DNA of 64,000 bases, taken from assembly GCA_039621445.1 (NCBI GenBank), contig CP154956.1:67402452-67466451 (forward strand), written 5' to 3'. This document shows positions 23,396 to 34,184 of the stretch, one piece after another (the stretch's first letter is position 1; the number at the start of each line of letters is the position of its first letter). This stretch comes from Euglena gracilis (Eukaryota; Euglenida; Euglenophyceae; Euglenales). A program made the translations under genes and the position numbers. The notes beneath the pieces were generated by a model. It saw only the letters and a list, made by a program, of their open reading frames with translations, did no database searches and was not told the origin of the DNA.

Positions 23396-23797
23396 TTGGA
23401 CAAGTTGGCGAAAGCACAGGGAGCTCAAAATGTTGATTCTTTTGTAAGGGATTCTTTCACAAGGGTCTCTCTCCCCAGCAACGACGAAACAGAGGTAAGC
23501 CTGGGTTGTGTGGGGGAAAGACCCTCTCTGATGACAATCGCCCGCCCGCCCCGCCTCGTGTTTGTGTCCTCGATGCTGCCCCCCGCGATGGACGCGTGGG
23601 AGGACTTCCAGAAAGGCTCCACCCTAGAGCAGACCCACTGCACTTTCCTGCGAGCGGCAGGCAAGGGTTGGTGCAGCCAGCGCTCCTCTCACCCAACAGG
23701 TTGGTTGGTTATTTCCCTTTTTGCGTTGTTGTTCTTGGCTGCATATTTCCTGCAAAAAGGTTGGCGCTCTCATTTTCAATTTGCCACAAGTTTCTAA
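23396..23797 (+). CDS. Unidentified plus-strand gene, terminal exon with C-terminal membrane segment
   Basis: An acceptor, ACACACCATTTGTAG, opens a 133-codon frame that runs to a stop at 23797. It contains LDKLAKAQGAQNVDSF, RLVFVSSMLPPAMDAWEDFQ and HCTFLRAAGKG. Near the end is a single hydrophobic helix, GWLVISLFALLFLAAYFL, followed by a short basic tail, the layout of a membrane-anchored C-terminus. Internal GTAAGG/GTAAGC words could splice out parts of it, so its length is a maximum. An AATAAA at 23829-23834 is a likely polyadenylation signal. It ends about 200 bp from the convergent protease exon at 24001. Confidence 0.55.
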   Translation: MDKLAKAQGAQNVDSFVRDSFTRVSLPSNDETEVSLGCVGERPSLMTIARPPRLVFVSSMLPPAMDAWEDFQKGSTLEQTHCTFLRAAGKGWCSQRSSHPTGWLVISLFALLFLAAYFLQKGWRSHFQFATSF

Positions 23798-23828
23798 ATC
23801 TCCTTGAAATTTTTTTGTCAAAATGTGA

Positions 23829-23834
23829 AATAAA
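23829..23834 (+). terminator. Probable polyadenylation signal AATAAA
   Basis: AATAAA lies 32 bp after the stop codon at 23797 of the plus-strand gene, in A/T-rich DNA. Confidence 0.45.
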
Positions 23835-24000
23835 TAAGGAGTATGCCAGGTCAGCAAATTTTTCAAATTCTAAACAAATGCTTTCCCTCCCTGACTCCAT
23901 GAACCCCAATTTTTAACTTTTTTGGGAAAAAAATGCCGCGGCTGTGGAAGATTTCGTGCCTGCCACCACTAAAAATGTTGCCTCTTGACGTAGCAATGAC

Positions 24001-24093
24001 AAACTTCTGTGGGTCTTTCAAAAAGTCCACCAGCTCCACGATCTCCTTCTTCGCTTCAGCCAACCCTGCAACGTCCTGGAAAGTGGTTGTGAC
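24001..24093 (-). CDS. m-AAA protease exon 7 (start of AAA+ domain)
   Basis: The acceptor TGCTTTTTTGCAG opens a phase-0 exon of 31 codons. It encodes VTTTFQDVAGLAEAKKEIVE and LVDFLKDPQKF, the FtsH-family segment that directly precedes the Walker A loop; the family continues with a Gly-Ala-Lys-Ile-Pro-Lys-Gly stretch. The donor TTT followed by GTCATT is weak. If it is not used, the frame continues 45 codons to a stop at 23863. No Walker A exon was found to the left on this strand. Confidence 0.9.
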
Positions 24094-24401
24094 CTGCAAA
24101 AAAGCAGAAATGATGACAAACATCAAATGCATAAGCTTGGCAGAAAAATCCCAGAATCTCAAGGAAACTTCAAAATACCAATTTACTGGTCGAAAAGCTT
24201 CAATTTCATTGACCAAAACATAACCATCTTGGAGCCTCTGTGGTCATATCCCCCTGGCCTCTAACAGAGGTATCAAAACTAACCTCTGACAGAGGTATTA
24301 GGACCAGTCGCCATGGAAAATGCGCGGTACTTATTTTGCTGCAACTCACCAGGCATTGATTGATTCCCAATGTGCAAAATAATATGCAACAGATTTGAGA
24401 C

Positions 24402-24601
24402 CAGAAATTTGCCAGATGCAACCTTTTTCGCAGCAGTGAAATTGAACTTCTTCTTATTCAACAAGCCACCAATCTGAGAGCTGGACTGTTTAAGCAGCCA
24501 AAAGATAAAGAGTGCTGGTAGGCACGACAAAAAGACGTCGAAGATCATGCCCTGGTTTGTTCGCTCATATGTGACAGGCACGAAATCGGCGGGAGGTATG
24601 C
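24402..24601 (-). CDS. m-AAA protease exon 6 (TM2 and linker)
   Basis: Starts after the acceptor CATATCTGCAG and completes Gly with exon 5. It encodes GIPPADFVPVTYERTNQG, the end of the intermembrane-space domain; TM2, MIFDVFLSCLPALFIFWLL; then a Gly/Lys/Phe-rich linker, IGGLLNKKKFNFTAAKKVAS, typical of the segment between TM2 and the AAA+ domain. The end at CTG followed by GTCTCA keeps phase 0 and gives a linker of family-like length. A donor at AAG followed by GTTGCA, 21 nt earlier, is the alternative. Confidence 0.85.
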
Positions 24602-25167
24602 CTGCAGATATGGAGGAAGAATAAAGAAATTGGGGGGGGCAAAACACCTCACAACCAGGTTTTTTCCCCTTTGTGTTTTACATATGCAACGCTTGCACAA
24701 AATCAGAGATGATATTTCGGCAGTTTCCAGCTCTTTGTGAAGGAATTTGACTTTTTTTTTGTTTCTTTGAATGGTGTTGGTGAACGGCAACCAGAAAAAC
24801 AACAATTTGCATGAACACGATAGACAATATCAATTCATGAAAAATTTACATGCAACCAAAAGAAATGTTTCTGGGAAACTAAATCAATAAAAATACATGC
24901 ATTTGCAGTCCGGGGAAGGAAGCCTCAACTTTGGAATTCTTGAGGTGGGTGTCCATTCTTTTTGGCCAAATGCTTTCAGAATTGCCATAACTACAGCTGT
25001 GCGCGAAACAGAAATGATCCCTTCCTCACAAAGAATTGTATGGCCTAGCATGGTTGTTAAGGATGGTAGGCCAAGGCCAACCCATGCAAAACTCCCAAAA
25101 TGAGAGCCACTCGGGCCCAAATGGCTGGAAATCAATCAATTTTGAGCATATGCAAAAAAAAAATTCA

Positions 25168-25198
25168 TTATTATTATTATTACTACTATTATTATTAA

Positions 25199-25237
<39 letters not shown>

Positions 25238-25278
25238 TCTTATTATTATTATTATTATTATATATATTATTATATATT
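25168..25278. repeat. (TTA)n microsatellite
   Basis: About 110 bp of TTA/ATT trinucleotides with a few interruptions, grading into TATATATTATTATATA. Confidence 0.9.
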
Positions 25279-25679
25279 TGATATCATTTTATAACTTAGG
25301 TGGCCGAATTCGCACTTAAGGGTTTTTCCTTTGAAATGGGCGCATTTGCGCAAATGCGCAAATTTTATGTAACCCCTGGGACCCTGTACCCTGACACCCG
25401 GAACACGATTTAAGAACCGTTACACCCCTGTATTGGAGGGGATAACTCCCAGAAGTTTGGTGTGAATGCTGCTTTTCCAGGTGACGCTAATAGGGCTGAG
25501 GGTGAGACTTGTGCTGTTGTACATCAAACGGGAGAGAGGCACACGCCCCTTGTAACGACACTTGGAAACGGTGCTGACGTGCTGGCTGAACTGGCTGTGA
25601 TACTACCGCCACTGGTAAGAACACACTGAATCTCATTAGATCACAACACCACAGACACACAGACTACGTGAGGCAGACG

Positions 25680-26130
25680 TCACGCAATTGATGTGTGTTT
25701 GTGGGCGCATTTGCGCAAATAAAAACAATTGTGTTTATGGGCGCATTTGCGCAAATAAAACGTAAACCGATGATGATAAAATGACGTGTTTGTGGGCGCA
25801 AATGCGCGCACAAACTTATTTGGTGGTGTGCGTATTTGCGCAAATGCGCGCACCAACACGTTTATGTTTACTTGCGCAAATGCGCCCACCAACATGTACT
25901 ATTACTTTCTATGTTAAAAGACACCAATGAGGACCATGACCCTACGAGGTTTAAAAACGCGATGGGGGTGTTGGTGTGCGCAGTTGCGCAAATAAACACA
26001 ATTACGTTTGTGCGCGCATTTGCGCAAATGCGCGCACCAACATTTTATACACCGCTTCAAAATAATGTGTTTGTAGGAGCCTTAGAGCACACAAACAAAG
26101 TTGTGTTCACTTGCGCAAATGCGCGCACCA
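25680..26130. repeat. GCGCA palindrome cluster 1
   Basis: At least eight words of the form GCGCATTTGCGCAAAT(GCGC), in both orientations, are separated by CACCAACA or AATAAAC spacers. Each word can fold on itself. The repeated CAH/ANA peptides in all frames are by-products. The same family recurs at 27100-27640. Confidence 0.8.
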
Positions 26131-26752
26131 ACACACATCAGTTGTGCGATACCATCTCCTCCTCCGTGACAGCTGGCGAACGCAACTCCTCACGCCAACC
26201 AATGATTTGCACCACGATTACATGGTGATGAAATTTGTGGTGAGAGGTGGTGTGGAGTGTTCACTGGAACACGGCATGTGACTAGCCAAAATTTGCCTGC
26301 CTTACGTGTGTACGTTTGTACTGCTGTTACCCGACCCACACGACCTGCTGTTTTGACGTCATCCGTTTAGCAATTAAACATCATGAATTGATGACATGCA
26401 AACGACCTGTGACTGTTGGACACCTTTTCTGCAACAAGACTGCGTTACAAGAAGACAAAATTTGGCACCTGAAATGCCCGGGACGTGTCCAACCGTAGTC
26501 CGTTTTACGGTTTCTTTGCCATTTTTCTCTTGAAAAACGTAAAAAACACCGGTTTTTGTGCATAATTTGGGGGGAGTGGGTCCCACCGCTTTGATGCACC
26601 CAATCCAGGGGTAAAGCTTCAACACTTCCTTGCATCCAAAATAACGGGTGTTTGAGGGCCATCTCTCTCCAGCTGCCGGTTGCCATGCACTGGCACCACG
26701 TCATACCCCAATCTCACGCCCCAGTTGCGGGGTATAACGTGGCCGCTGTGCT

Positions 26753-27091
26753 GTGTGTTGTTGCACCGGGGAGGTGGATGCCGGTCTGGTGGGTGCTGAA
26801 GCATCAGCAGCTGATGGGGCTGCAGCAGGGGAGCCGAGGCCGCAGGCCAGCGGCAGGGCCCTTGGGACCCACAAATTGGTGCCGGTGGACATGTACCGTT
26901 ACTGGGTGGCTATGCAACCACCTTCTGGAGATCCTATGTCTCCATCTTTTGTGGGACCTGCCAATGGTCAAAAACGGCACCATAACACCATGTGCCGGAG
27001 GGGACGGTGTGGCCGTTTGGTTTCAACCCATTCAGAAGCCATTAAGGGTAGCTGTAAGAGGGCCAAATGCAATCGTTTTCTACTCCTCCAT
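26753..27091 (+). CDS. Open frame of unknown status inside m-AAA intron 5
   Basis: A 113-codon frame between two GCGCA clusters. It includes an Ala/Gly-rich leader (SAADGAAAGEPRPQASGRA), then THKLVPVDMYRYWVAMQPPS and a Cys/His/Arg-rich end, QKRHHNTMCRRGRCGR. It could be a remnant of a mobile-element protein or chance coding. There is no splice or start context. Family not recognised. Confidence 0.2.
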
Positions 27092-27094
27092 TAG

Positions 27095-27420
27095 TTGTTT
27101 ATTTGCACATTTGCGCGCATCACGTTGTTTTGTGGGCGCAAATGCGCAAATAAACATAATAAATTGTGCAGTTTCTTCATGCAGTTTATTTGCACATTTG
27201 CGCCCACAAACAACGTGATGCGCGCAAATGCGCAAATGAACCACATCTGCTGCTGGTGTTTGATGGTTGTGTTTCCGTCACACCGTTCTTCTTTGTTTAT
27301 TTGCGCAAATGCGCAAGTAAACAGAGAACATGTTTATGCGCGCATTTGCGCAAATGCGCGCATAAAACATAATTTTTGTTTGTGCGCGCATTTGCGCCCA
27401 TAAGCTTGCGCCGTCGACAA
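27095..27420. repeat. GCGCA palindrome cluster 2
   Basis: Repeated GTTTATTTGCGCAAATGCGC-like words and their inverses, with CACAAACAACGT spacers. These are the same family as 25680-26130. Confidence 0.75.
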
Positions 27421-27521
27421 ATAATTTGACACACTCACCAACTGGATGGCCCGTTGGTCTGCGCACCCACGGCTCCTTTGTCACACCGTTTATCAACGGC
27501 GTCAGTTCATGGGTGCCAAAA

Positions 27522-27634
27522 CCCAACACTAGAAGGGCAAAATTGTGTTTATGGGCGCAAATGCGCGCACCAACATAATTATGTTGGTGCGCGCATTTGC
27601 GCAGACAAACACAATTTTGCCCTTCTAATGTTGG
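27522..27634. repeat. Imperfect 113-bp hairpin with 56-bp arms
   Basis: The sequence from CCCAACACTAGAAGGGC to its inverse, GCCCTTCTAATGTTGGG, is symmetrical about position 27578 with only a few mismatches. GCGCA palindromes lie inside each arm. No gene explains it; a foldback transposon or a recent inverted duplication would. Confidence 0.85.
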
Positions 27635-29159
27635 GCTTCTCCTGCAGGGTTCTTTGCCACACAACTGGTTGTGCGGGTCCCGGGTATAAGCCGGGTGGGA
27701 GACACCCGTCCCCTTTATTCACTGCAAACCCCGTTTCATCCCCTCTGCGCATCCCTTGCCAAGCACCCCGTACTTACCTTCCTTCCCCTGTGTCCTTCCC
27801 GCCGGCTTGGTCACATCACACCCACACCCCCCGACACTTCCTCCCCGCGCTTTAACAAACAGCCCAAAAACACCACACAAAAGTGCCGCAAGCAAAGCAG
27901 TCCGGCAAACACCCAGGATGCACACCGCCGGCAGCTCGGACACACCCGGAGACACAGCCGAAAGAAGCAACAGGGGCAGTAAAGGTCCCGTTCCTATGGT
28001 GCTTTTTTGTGTTTTTTCCCTTTGGGCCGGCAAGGTCCCGGGGGTTTCGACGTACAAAATCCATTTCCACACACCTCAAAAACACCATTTTTCGCCAAAA
28101 TCCCGGGGGTCTCACAGCCAAAATCAGAATTTCGCTCATTTTTTGCACTCTCTTGTCAACGTGTTTTCAAACCCCCCTGACCTTCACAGCCGAAACAAAG
28201 CACAATCAAAAAAATCGTAAGTTTGCGCAAGTGCGCAAATAAAAAAAAGCTTAAGTGCGAATTAGGCCGCCTAAAATAAATTATGTCCCCTGGATCCAAA
28301 CCAGATGTTTTTTTAACAGACCCCCCCCTCGGAAGGGGGTCACTTCCACTCTTCCAAAAACAATCAATCACTTCCTCCGGAATCCAAAAGGGAAAAATAG
28401 CCAGAAACATAAAAAAAATGCCCAGAATTTTTTCTGGTGCCTTCAGCACCGGGTCCCGTTGATTGCTTTGTTTTGCCACCGCCCCCCCCCCCCTGTGTGC
28501 AGTACGGCTGTTTTTTTGGTGCCTTTTATCCCTCTTCTGCCCTGGCACTGTTGTCTGCCTCTGGTCCTTTTGTCTGTGTTTGAGGAGGTGGCCGGAGCTT
28601 GGCGGGTCTTACCTTGTTTACGATGCCGGCCACCAAGCACCCGCCAAGCACATACTCCACAGCTAGCCCCCCCCCCCCCCGCGCGGGAGATGTTCGGGCC
28701 AAAAACCAGTTAATCACTCTGAAACACCTGTCACCCAACCCCGGGGGGGGGGGGGGGGGCTTGCAAATTTCGGTCTTGCGCCGAAAAATTTTCGGTCCAG
28801 CCCGGCTTTGCTGGGCTGGGGAAACTTTATTTCAACTTAGTTCTGGTGGAGGGTCTGCATGTTAAATGTTAAGAAACACTAAGGTTTCAAACTATCATCC
28901 TAACGAGCTGTCTGATATGTCTGGAGCGACTTGTCTGTTAAACAGGTGGGTTGTCCACCCTGGCCGTTGCGACTATGGGTTTTGGTGTGTCCGTGCTGCA
29001 TACTTGTTTTGAAAGGGGCTGACTTCCACCATTTGTACAATGTGATGTGCAGTTAAATTAGACGACGATTGTGGCATAAAAACTTTCCAGGACTCTGCTG
29101 CTGTGGACGAACCGAAATATGTGTCTATTGATGAAACACTCATGTGACACAACTTTATG

Positions 29160-29425
29160 AAATGAGGGTTGATGTGCACATTTGCGCACACCAACCACAT
29201 GTGTTTATTTTGTGTAAGTGGAGTGGTTGGTGTGCGCATTTGTGCACATTGTCCATTTGTGTATCTGTGGATGACCGATGTGCGCAAATGCACACCAACC
29301 ACACACAAATACACAAATGGTTGATGTGCGAAAATGCGCACACCAAACACTTACACAAAACACACACCTGGTTGGTGTGCGGAAATATATGCATGGTTGA
29401 TGTGTGCATTTGCGCAAACCAGCCA
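29160..29425. repeat. GCGCA-like palindrome cluster 3 (diverged)
   Basis: Repeated GTTGATGTGCGCAxATGCGCACACCAACC words and inverses at about 40-bp spacing. This is a more diverged relative of clusters 1 and 2. Confidence 0.7.
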
Positions 29426-29465
29426 CTTTAAATTTGGGAAATATGCTCCACATTGTTTTATGTTA

Positions 29466-29714
29466 CCCCCCCCTTTGTTGTACGACTGGGTTCCTGCAAC
29501 CGGGGGGGGGGGGTCATAACACCCCCATAACCTGCAACCTGCGACTGGGGGGGGGTCGTAAATGAGGGGGCGGTCGTAGGTAAGCTGGTGTTAAAATTTT
29601 CGCAACCTGCAACCTGCGACCGGGGGCGGGGGTGGTCATAACACCCCCATGGCCTGCAACCTGCGACCGAGGGGTGGTCGCAAATGAGGGGTGGTCGTAC
29701 GACAAGGGGGGGGG
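29466..29714. mobile_element. CCCCTTTGTTGTACGAC foldback element
   Basis: The left end CCCCCCCTTTGTTGTACGAC is answered by GTCGTACGACAAGGGGGGGG at the right. The interior carries repeated CAACCTGCGACCGGGGG and CATAACACCCCCATAACCTGC blocks. A second copy lies at 34185-34338. Flanks GTTACC and GTACC hint at a short target duplication, but it is ambiguous next to the C run. Confidence 0.6.
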
Positions 29715-30597
29715 TACCACATGCAACACAACACCTGCCTTTTTTGGCTCTAGAAATAAAATTTGGGCAAGGATTTTGAATGGGTACCGTTTGCATGCGT
29801 GATAAAAAACGGTGGCTTGCAAAATACCTTTGTTTTACTTCCATATTATGGAGTGCTCTTCGCACTTAATAATTGACGTTTGTGGAAAGACAAAAAAAAA
29901 CTGATATCTGACATTTGGGGTCCAGCTTACCAGCCAGCCAGGTCCAGCAAATCAGCACCTTTTTTCCAGCCGGCAGCTCCCAGCCGGACTGTGGACCCCT
30001 TCACAGCCCGGCGAAGCGGGGCTGGACCAAAAAATTCTTTGAAAAATGGGGTCAAAAATGGCCAAAAATGGCAAGAGTTTTCACCCGGAATCTAGCTGGA
30101 AAAATGCATCCCAGCTGGATTTTGCCTGTTTTCGGGTCTCAGCCGGGCCCAGCCCACTTCCCTGGACCTCACCCCCAGGGGGTGGGGTCCAGCCAGCACC
30201 TTTTTTCCCAGTCAGCACCTTTTTCTAGGCGGCCGAGGCTGGACCCCCCCTCTGGTGTTTAAAAAAATACCCTGATAGAGCGAAGGGCTGGATGAAAACT
30301 GCCCCCCCCCCCCGGGACAGGGTGACCTTCAAACAAACCTGCATACACACTATGCCAACTTGGAAACCACCTCTGTGATAAAAAAAAATGCAGAGGATTT
30401 TGCGGGTTCAATCCTTCCTTCAATATTTTTTATTTATATTAACTCTTGCACATTTTGTATTAAATTACTCAATCCTTTTCTCTTGTTCTTGTTGCCTTTT
30501 CTTCATTATTTGAATATTTATTATCAATCAGCTACGCTGAACAAAATAAACAAAACATGAGCCGGGAAAAAAACTGCTTGTGGCGCGGCAATCACAC

Positions 30598-30727
30598 CGA
30601 TTTCCTTCTCATTCAATTCCAGCTGCTTTTCAAAAGCATGGGGTGATGCTATCTGCATTGAATATTTTTTGCCATTCACAAGGATGACCATTGCATTTCT
30701 GTGGTTGACCACATTGATTTGCTGAAC
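30598..30727 (-). CDS. m-AAA protease exon 5 (intermembrane-space domain)
   Basis: The acceptor CCCCTTTTGCAG opens a phase-0 exon: VQQINVVNHRNAMVILVNGK, KKYSMQIASPHAFEKQLELN and EKEI. This is the core of the FtsH extracellular (intermembrane-space) fold that AFG3-type proteases carry between TM1 and TM2. It ends at ATCG followed by GTGTGA and joins exon 6 through a shared Gly codon. The transposon at 30756 lies only 28 bp upstream of the splice acceptor. Confidence 0.9.
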
Positions 30728-30755
30728 CTGCAAAAGGGGAGAATTGAGCCCTGAC

Positions 30756-31680
30756 CCAGGGGGGGGGATGGCTATCGGAGGTATTCAAAAGAAATGCGGA
30801 AATACAGGGAAAATGGGGGGAAATCAAGAAGGAAATTGCGTGTCGGGGATGTGTAAACTCCCCCCCCCCACCTATAAACCCCCCCTGGGTTAATAAGATC
30901 CGGTTTGGTTGGTCGGCCGAAGTGGGGGGTTTATAAATCCTGGAATTGTTGGTGAAAATCTGAACCCCAAAAATGACCCCGAAACACTCCCAAATTGGCA
31001 ATTTTTTGCAAATTTGGTCAAAAATGGCATTTTTGATGATGGTCGATCTCAAAAAAGGGCCAAAAAATCAGTTTTTGGGTGGTTTGCGGCCGAAAAAATC
31101 GTCCCCGGCGGCTTTCATTTTTCTTCCCCGAAGGGGGGTTTATAAGTCCCGGTTTGGTTGGTCGGCCCGAGGGGGGGGGGGTTAGTAAGTGGGTGGGGGG
31201 GTTTATAAGTGGGGGGGGGGGGGGTTACACTTCTGCTGGAAGGGACTTAGAAAAAAACGCAACTTTGGCATTTTGCAACGTTGCTGTATGTTTTGAGCTG
31301 TTTCACACTTTTTTCAACAAAGAAATGCAAAAAACACAATTTTCATTATTTTTGGGACCACACTGATTTTAGAAATACAAATTTTGTTGCTGAAAAAGCC
31401 AAAAAAATTGACAAAACAATTGGTCTCAGGTAAAACCTGGTCGGAATGCTGTCACAATGCTGCAAATTTTGGTGAATTTTCAACAAAGCAGCAAAAAAAG
31501 CACCTGGGTTCCCTTGTGAAACGTTCAAAGAATGGACGGAACTCATTTCCCCTTGTATTTCAAGTTCATGCGGAAAAATTGCGGAAAAATTGTGGAAAGA
31601 TTGCGAAAAATTGCGGAAATTGTGGAAATTTCGGGGAAAAAACTGCGGGAAAAAATGCAGTTATCAATCCCCCCCCCTGG
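30756..31680 (-). mobile_element. CAGGGG-family transposon, 925 bp, perfect 7-bp target duplication, beside a splice acceptor
   Basis: Ends CCAGGGGGGGGGAT and ATCCCCCCCCCTGG are inverted; the flanks are CCCTGAC on both sides (30749-30755 and 31681-31687). The right subterminal region has GCGGAAAAATTG repeats like those in the copies at 16511 and 38439. Another repeat unit appears nested inside (30858-31216), with GGTTTGGTTGGTCGGCC twice and TTTATAAGTGGGG ends. It lies in intron 4 of the protease gene. Confidence 0.75.
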
Positions 31681-32329
31681 CCCTGACCACTGGTGAGAGC
31701 AGCTCACACTCCAAAAGCACCAGCTCAAAGCAACATTAGCTGATGAAAATACATTCACATTATTACACGTGACTTTTTTCTACATCCATAGACTTCAATG
31801 CAGAACACACACACACACACACACACAAACACACATCCACGCACACAATTTTTCTGATGTGTGTCACACAAAAAAGCGGTCCTTGACAACAGTTGTCCTG
31901 GTGCATTTAACAAAAAGTCCACAAGGAAAAAACAACCCCCCCCCCCCGCACCGGGCCTTCTTCCTGTATTTCTGAGCGCCGTTTTAAGTCAAAATTTTAT
32001 TCGGCGCCAAAAGAATTTTTCCTTGTGTGGTGCCATGGTGGGTGGGGGTCGACCAACCACCCCAGGCCTTCCCGCGCAGCCGGAAAAAATTAAAGCTTTG
32101 AAAAAACCCTAATTTTTTTTGATATTGGCGGATTGTCAAGAGATGCTATTTTCCCTCTCAATGTTGTACGGGCCAGACCCCCCCACCCATCAGGATGGGG
32201 GTGGGTGGGCATCAACACCACCCCTCCAACCATAAAGTTTCGAAGATTCCCTTACAGCCCTGCCCTTGGCTGCCCTTTGGTCAGAGGGAGGTCTTCATGG
32301 GGCGGTCCTTTGTCAAAAAAATCTCCCTG

Positions 32330-33610
32330 AGCTCATTTTCGGCTCAAAAACAGTTTGTCCGGGCCCGGGAGGCCCAAAGAACATGGTTTCGGGCAATTTT
32401 TTTTGATTTTTTTTTGATTTTTTTGACCCAAAAATGACCCAAAATCAATGGGTTGGCGGCCTAAAACGAGGTGCTGGCGGGTCGAAAAACGCTCATTTTC
32501 GGCGCAAAAACATTTTTTTTCTGGGCCAGGGAGGTCAAAAAAAACATCATTTCGGGCAAAAAAGTGTAATCTGTAAATTATAAAATATCGAAATTTGCAA
32601 TGCTAGTCTTTTCGGCATTCCATTACATGCATGTCCCATTATTCAAAACCTGGTTTGGGGGTCAAACTGCAAATGATTCTTTCTTTTTTTCAGACGCGCT
32701 AAATTGGCCACCTACAAGGAGGCTCCCCAGGTAAACAGCTTCCACGGACGCTCCGCGGAGGGTCTGCGGAGGGTCAGGTTTGAAAGGGATGGGGTTACAG
32801 GAAAGGTTTGGAATGGGGTCAGGGTTAGGATTGAGGTCGTCAGGCCTGAATCATGCCTGAATTTAGGCCGAATTAGGTCAATTTCCAGCCCGATTTCGGC
32901 CCACCCCCTAACTTTGGCCGATCACGAGCCCCAATTCTTTTCTTAACGACAATTGTAACCCCAACCCCACTCCTGAAAATAACAGAACACACCGAAAAAA
33001 CACAATCAAAAACCCCCATCAGCTTCTGTTCAAGAAAAAGGACCACCCCCTTGTTTAATTACTGGGTCCCAGGGTATTAATTAATTAATTAATTAAATGA
33101 GCGGGGAGGGGGGCGGTCGGGACCCGCCCCCGAAGGGGGGGTCAGACCCCCCCCCCACAGGCTTCTTTTTACCAACCCCAGGGGGTGCCTGCCCATAGCA
33201 CAGCCCCAAGGAATCGGTTTTGGCGCTAGTGCTGCCGACCAAGCAAATATCCCTCGAAAATAGACATTTTCGGTCCCCAGTGCACTATCCGCCCCAAAAT
33301 TCTACCCCCACCCCTGGGGGGGGTCAAAGTGCCTTACTCCCTTGCCTGACCGTGGCACCCACCACCAGAGCACCTGGGGGGGTGCTATGGTCTTAAAAAG
33401 AAGCCTGCTCCCGCCCGGGAGGCCAAAAAACATGCTTTCGGGCAAAAAATTTTTCGACTTTTTTGACCTGGGTTTGACCCAAAATCAATGGGTTTTGGGT
33501 CAAAAACGGGGCGCCGGGGGGGGGGGGTCGAAAAACGCTCATTTTCGGCTAAAACAGGATTTCCGGTCCGGGAGGCCAAAAAACATGGTTTCGGGCATAA
33601 AAAAAATTGG
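32330..33610. repeat. Direct repeats with ACATG(G/C)TTTCGGGCA blocks
   Basis: Three to four copies of a roughly 120-bp block carry GGGAGGCC(A/C)AAA, ACATGGTTTCGGGC and GAAAAACGCTCATTTTCGGC at about 32330, 32500, 33410 and 33530. C/G homopolymer elements and a short ATTA run (33080) separate them. Non-coding, in m-AAA intron 4. Confidence 0.6.
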
Positions 33611-33644
33611 ATTTTTTTTTCGACCTTTTCACCCAGAAATGGCC

Positions 33645-34170
33645 GAAAAATGGCCGTAACTCGGGCGAGGCAGGGAGTTGCGGGAAAATCAAAATACGGT
33701 TAGATAGGGCTTTTTAAAGGCTTCAATTTAGGTCTCCGGACATTTCCTTTGATTTTGCTTCATTTTAGAAATATTTTGGAAACATCGTTTTTTTTTTTGG
33801 CCCCGAAAACAGCCCAAAACGGCCCCAGAAATGGGCCAAAATTGGCTGAGAAATGGCCAGCCGTAACTCGGGCTACACGAAGGGTTGGGGGAAAAATAAA
33901 CCATGGTTGGATAGAGCATTCCAAGGGCTTCATTATTGCTCTCTGAACATTTTCTTTGATTTTGCTTCGAGATATTTTGGAAAAGCGATTTTTGACGGAA
34001 AAACGGCCCAAAGAAACACCCCAAAATGCCAGTTTTGGGCCGCAAAAGCGCGCCAGAACACGGGCCAGCCGTGTCGGCAGTCAAAACGGCGAACGGAGGG
34101 TGATAGAGGGCCTCTGGGGTCCTTCGCGCGTTGAATAACTCGACCTGGCGGGGAGTTGCAGGTCAAACGG
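33645..34170. repeat. Tandem repeat with a period of about 205 bp
   Basis: Two and a half copies share GGCCGTAACTCGGGC, a GG.TAGATAG.GC segment, TTTGATTTTGCTTC and ATATTTTGGAAA in the same order. The third copy, near 34070-34170, is partial. The copies differ by many substitutions, so the duplication is old. Confidence 0.65.
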
Positions 34171-34184
34171 AGGTGATTCGAAAA

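Larger units (their letters stand above)
24602..30597 (-). other. m-AAA protease intron 5 (6.0 kb)
   Basis: Bounded by GTGTGA at 30597 and GCAG at 24602. It contains a (TTA)n run, two large GCGCA-palindrome clusters, an imperfect 113-bp hairpin, the CCCCTTTGTTGTACGAC element at 29466 and CCAGC/GCTGG repeats. It also holds open frames at 24884-25135 and 26652-27090 that look protein-like on one strand or both but lack splice or start support. I found no protease exon inside it, and the flanking exons join in frame. Confidence 0.8.

Noticed and set aside
24884-25135. Open frames on both strands in intron 5
   Set aside because: They overlap on opposite strands, have no splice or start support, and the protease exons join without them.
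25680-27640. CRISPR-like array
   Set aside because: The repeats are palindromic words in both orientations with uneven, partly conserved spacers, and the genome is eukaryotic.
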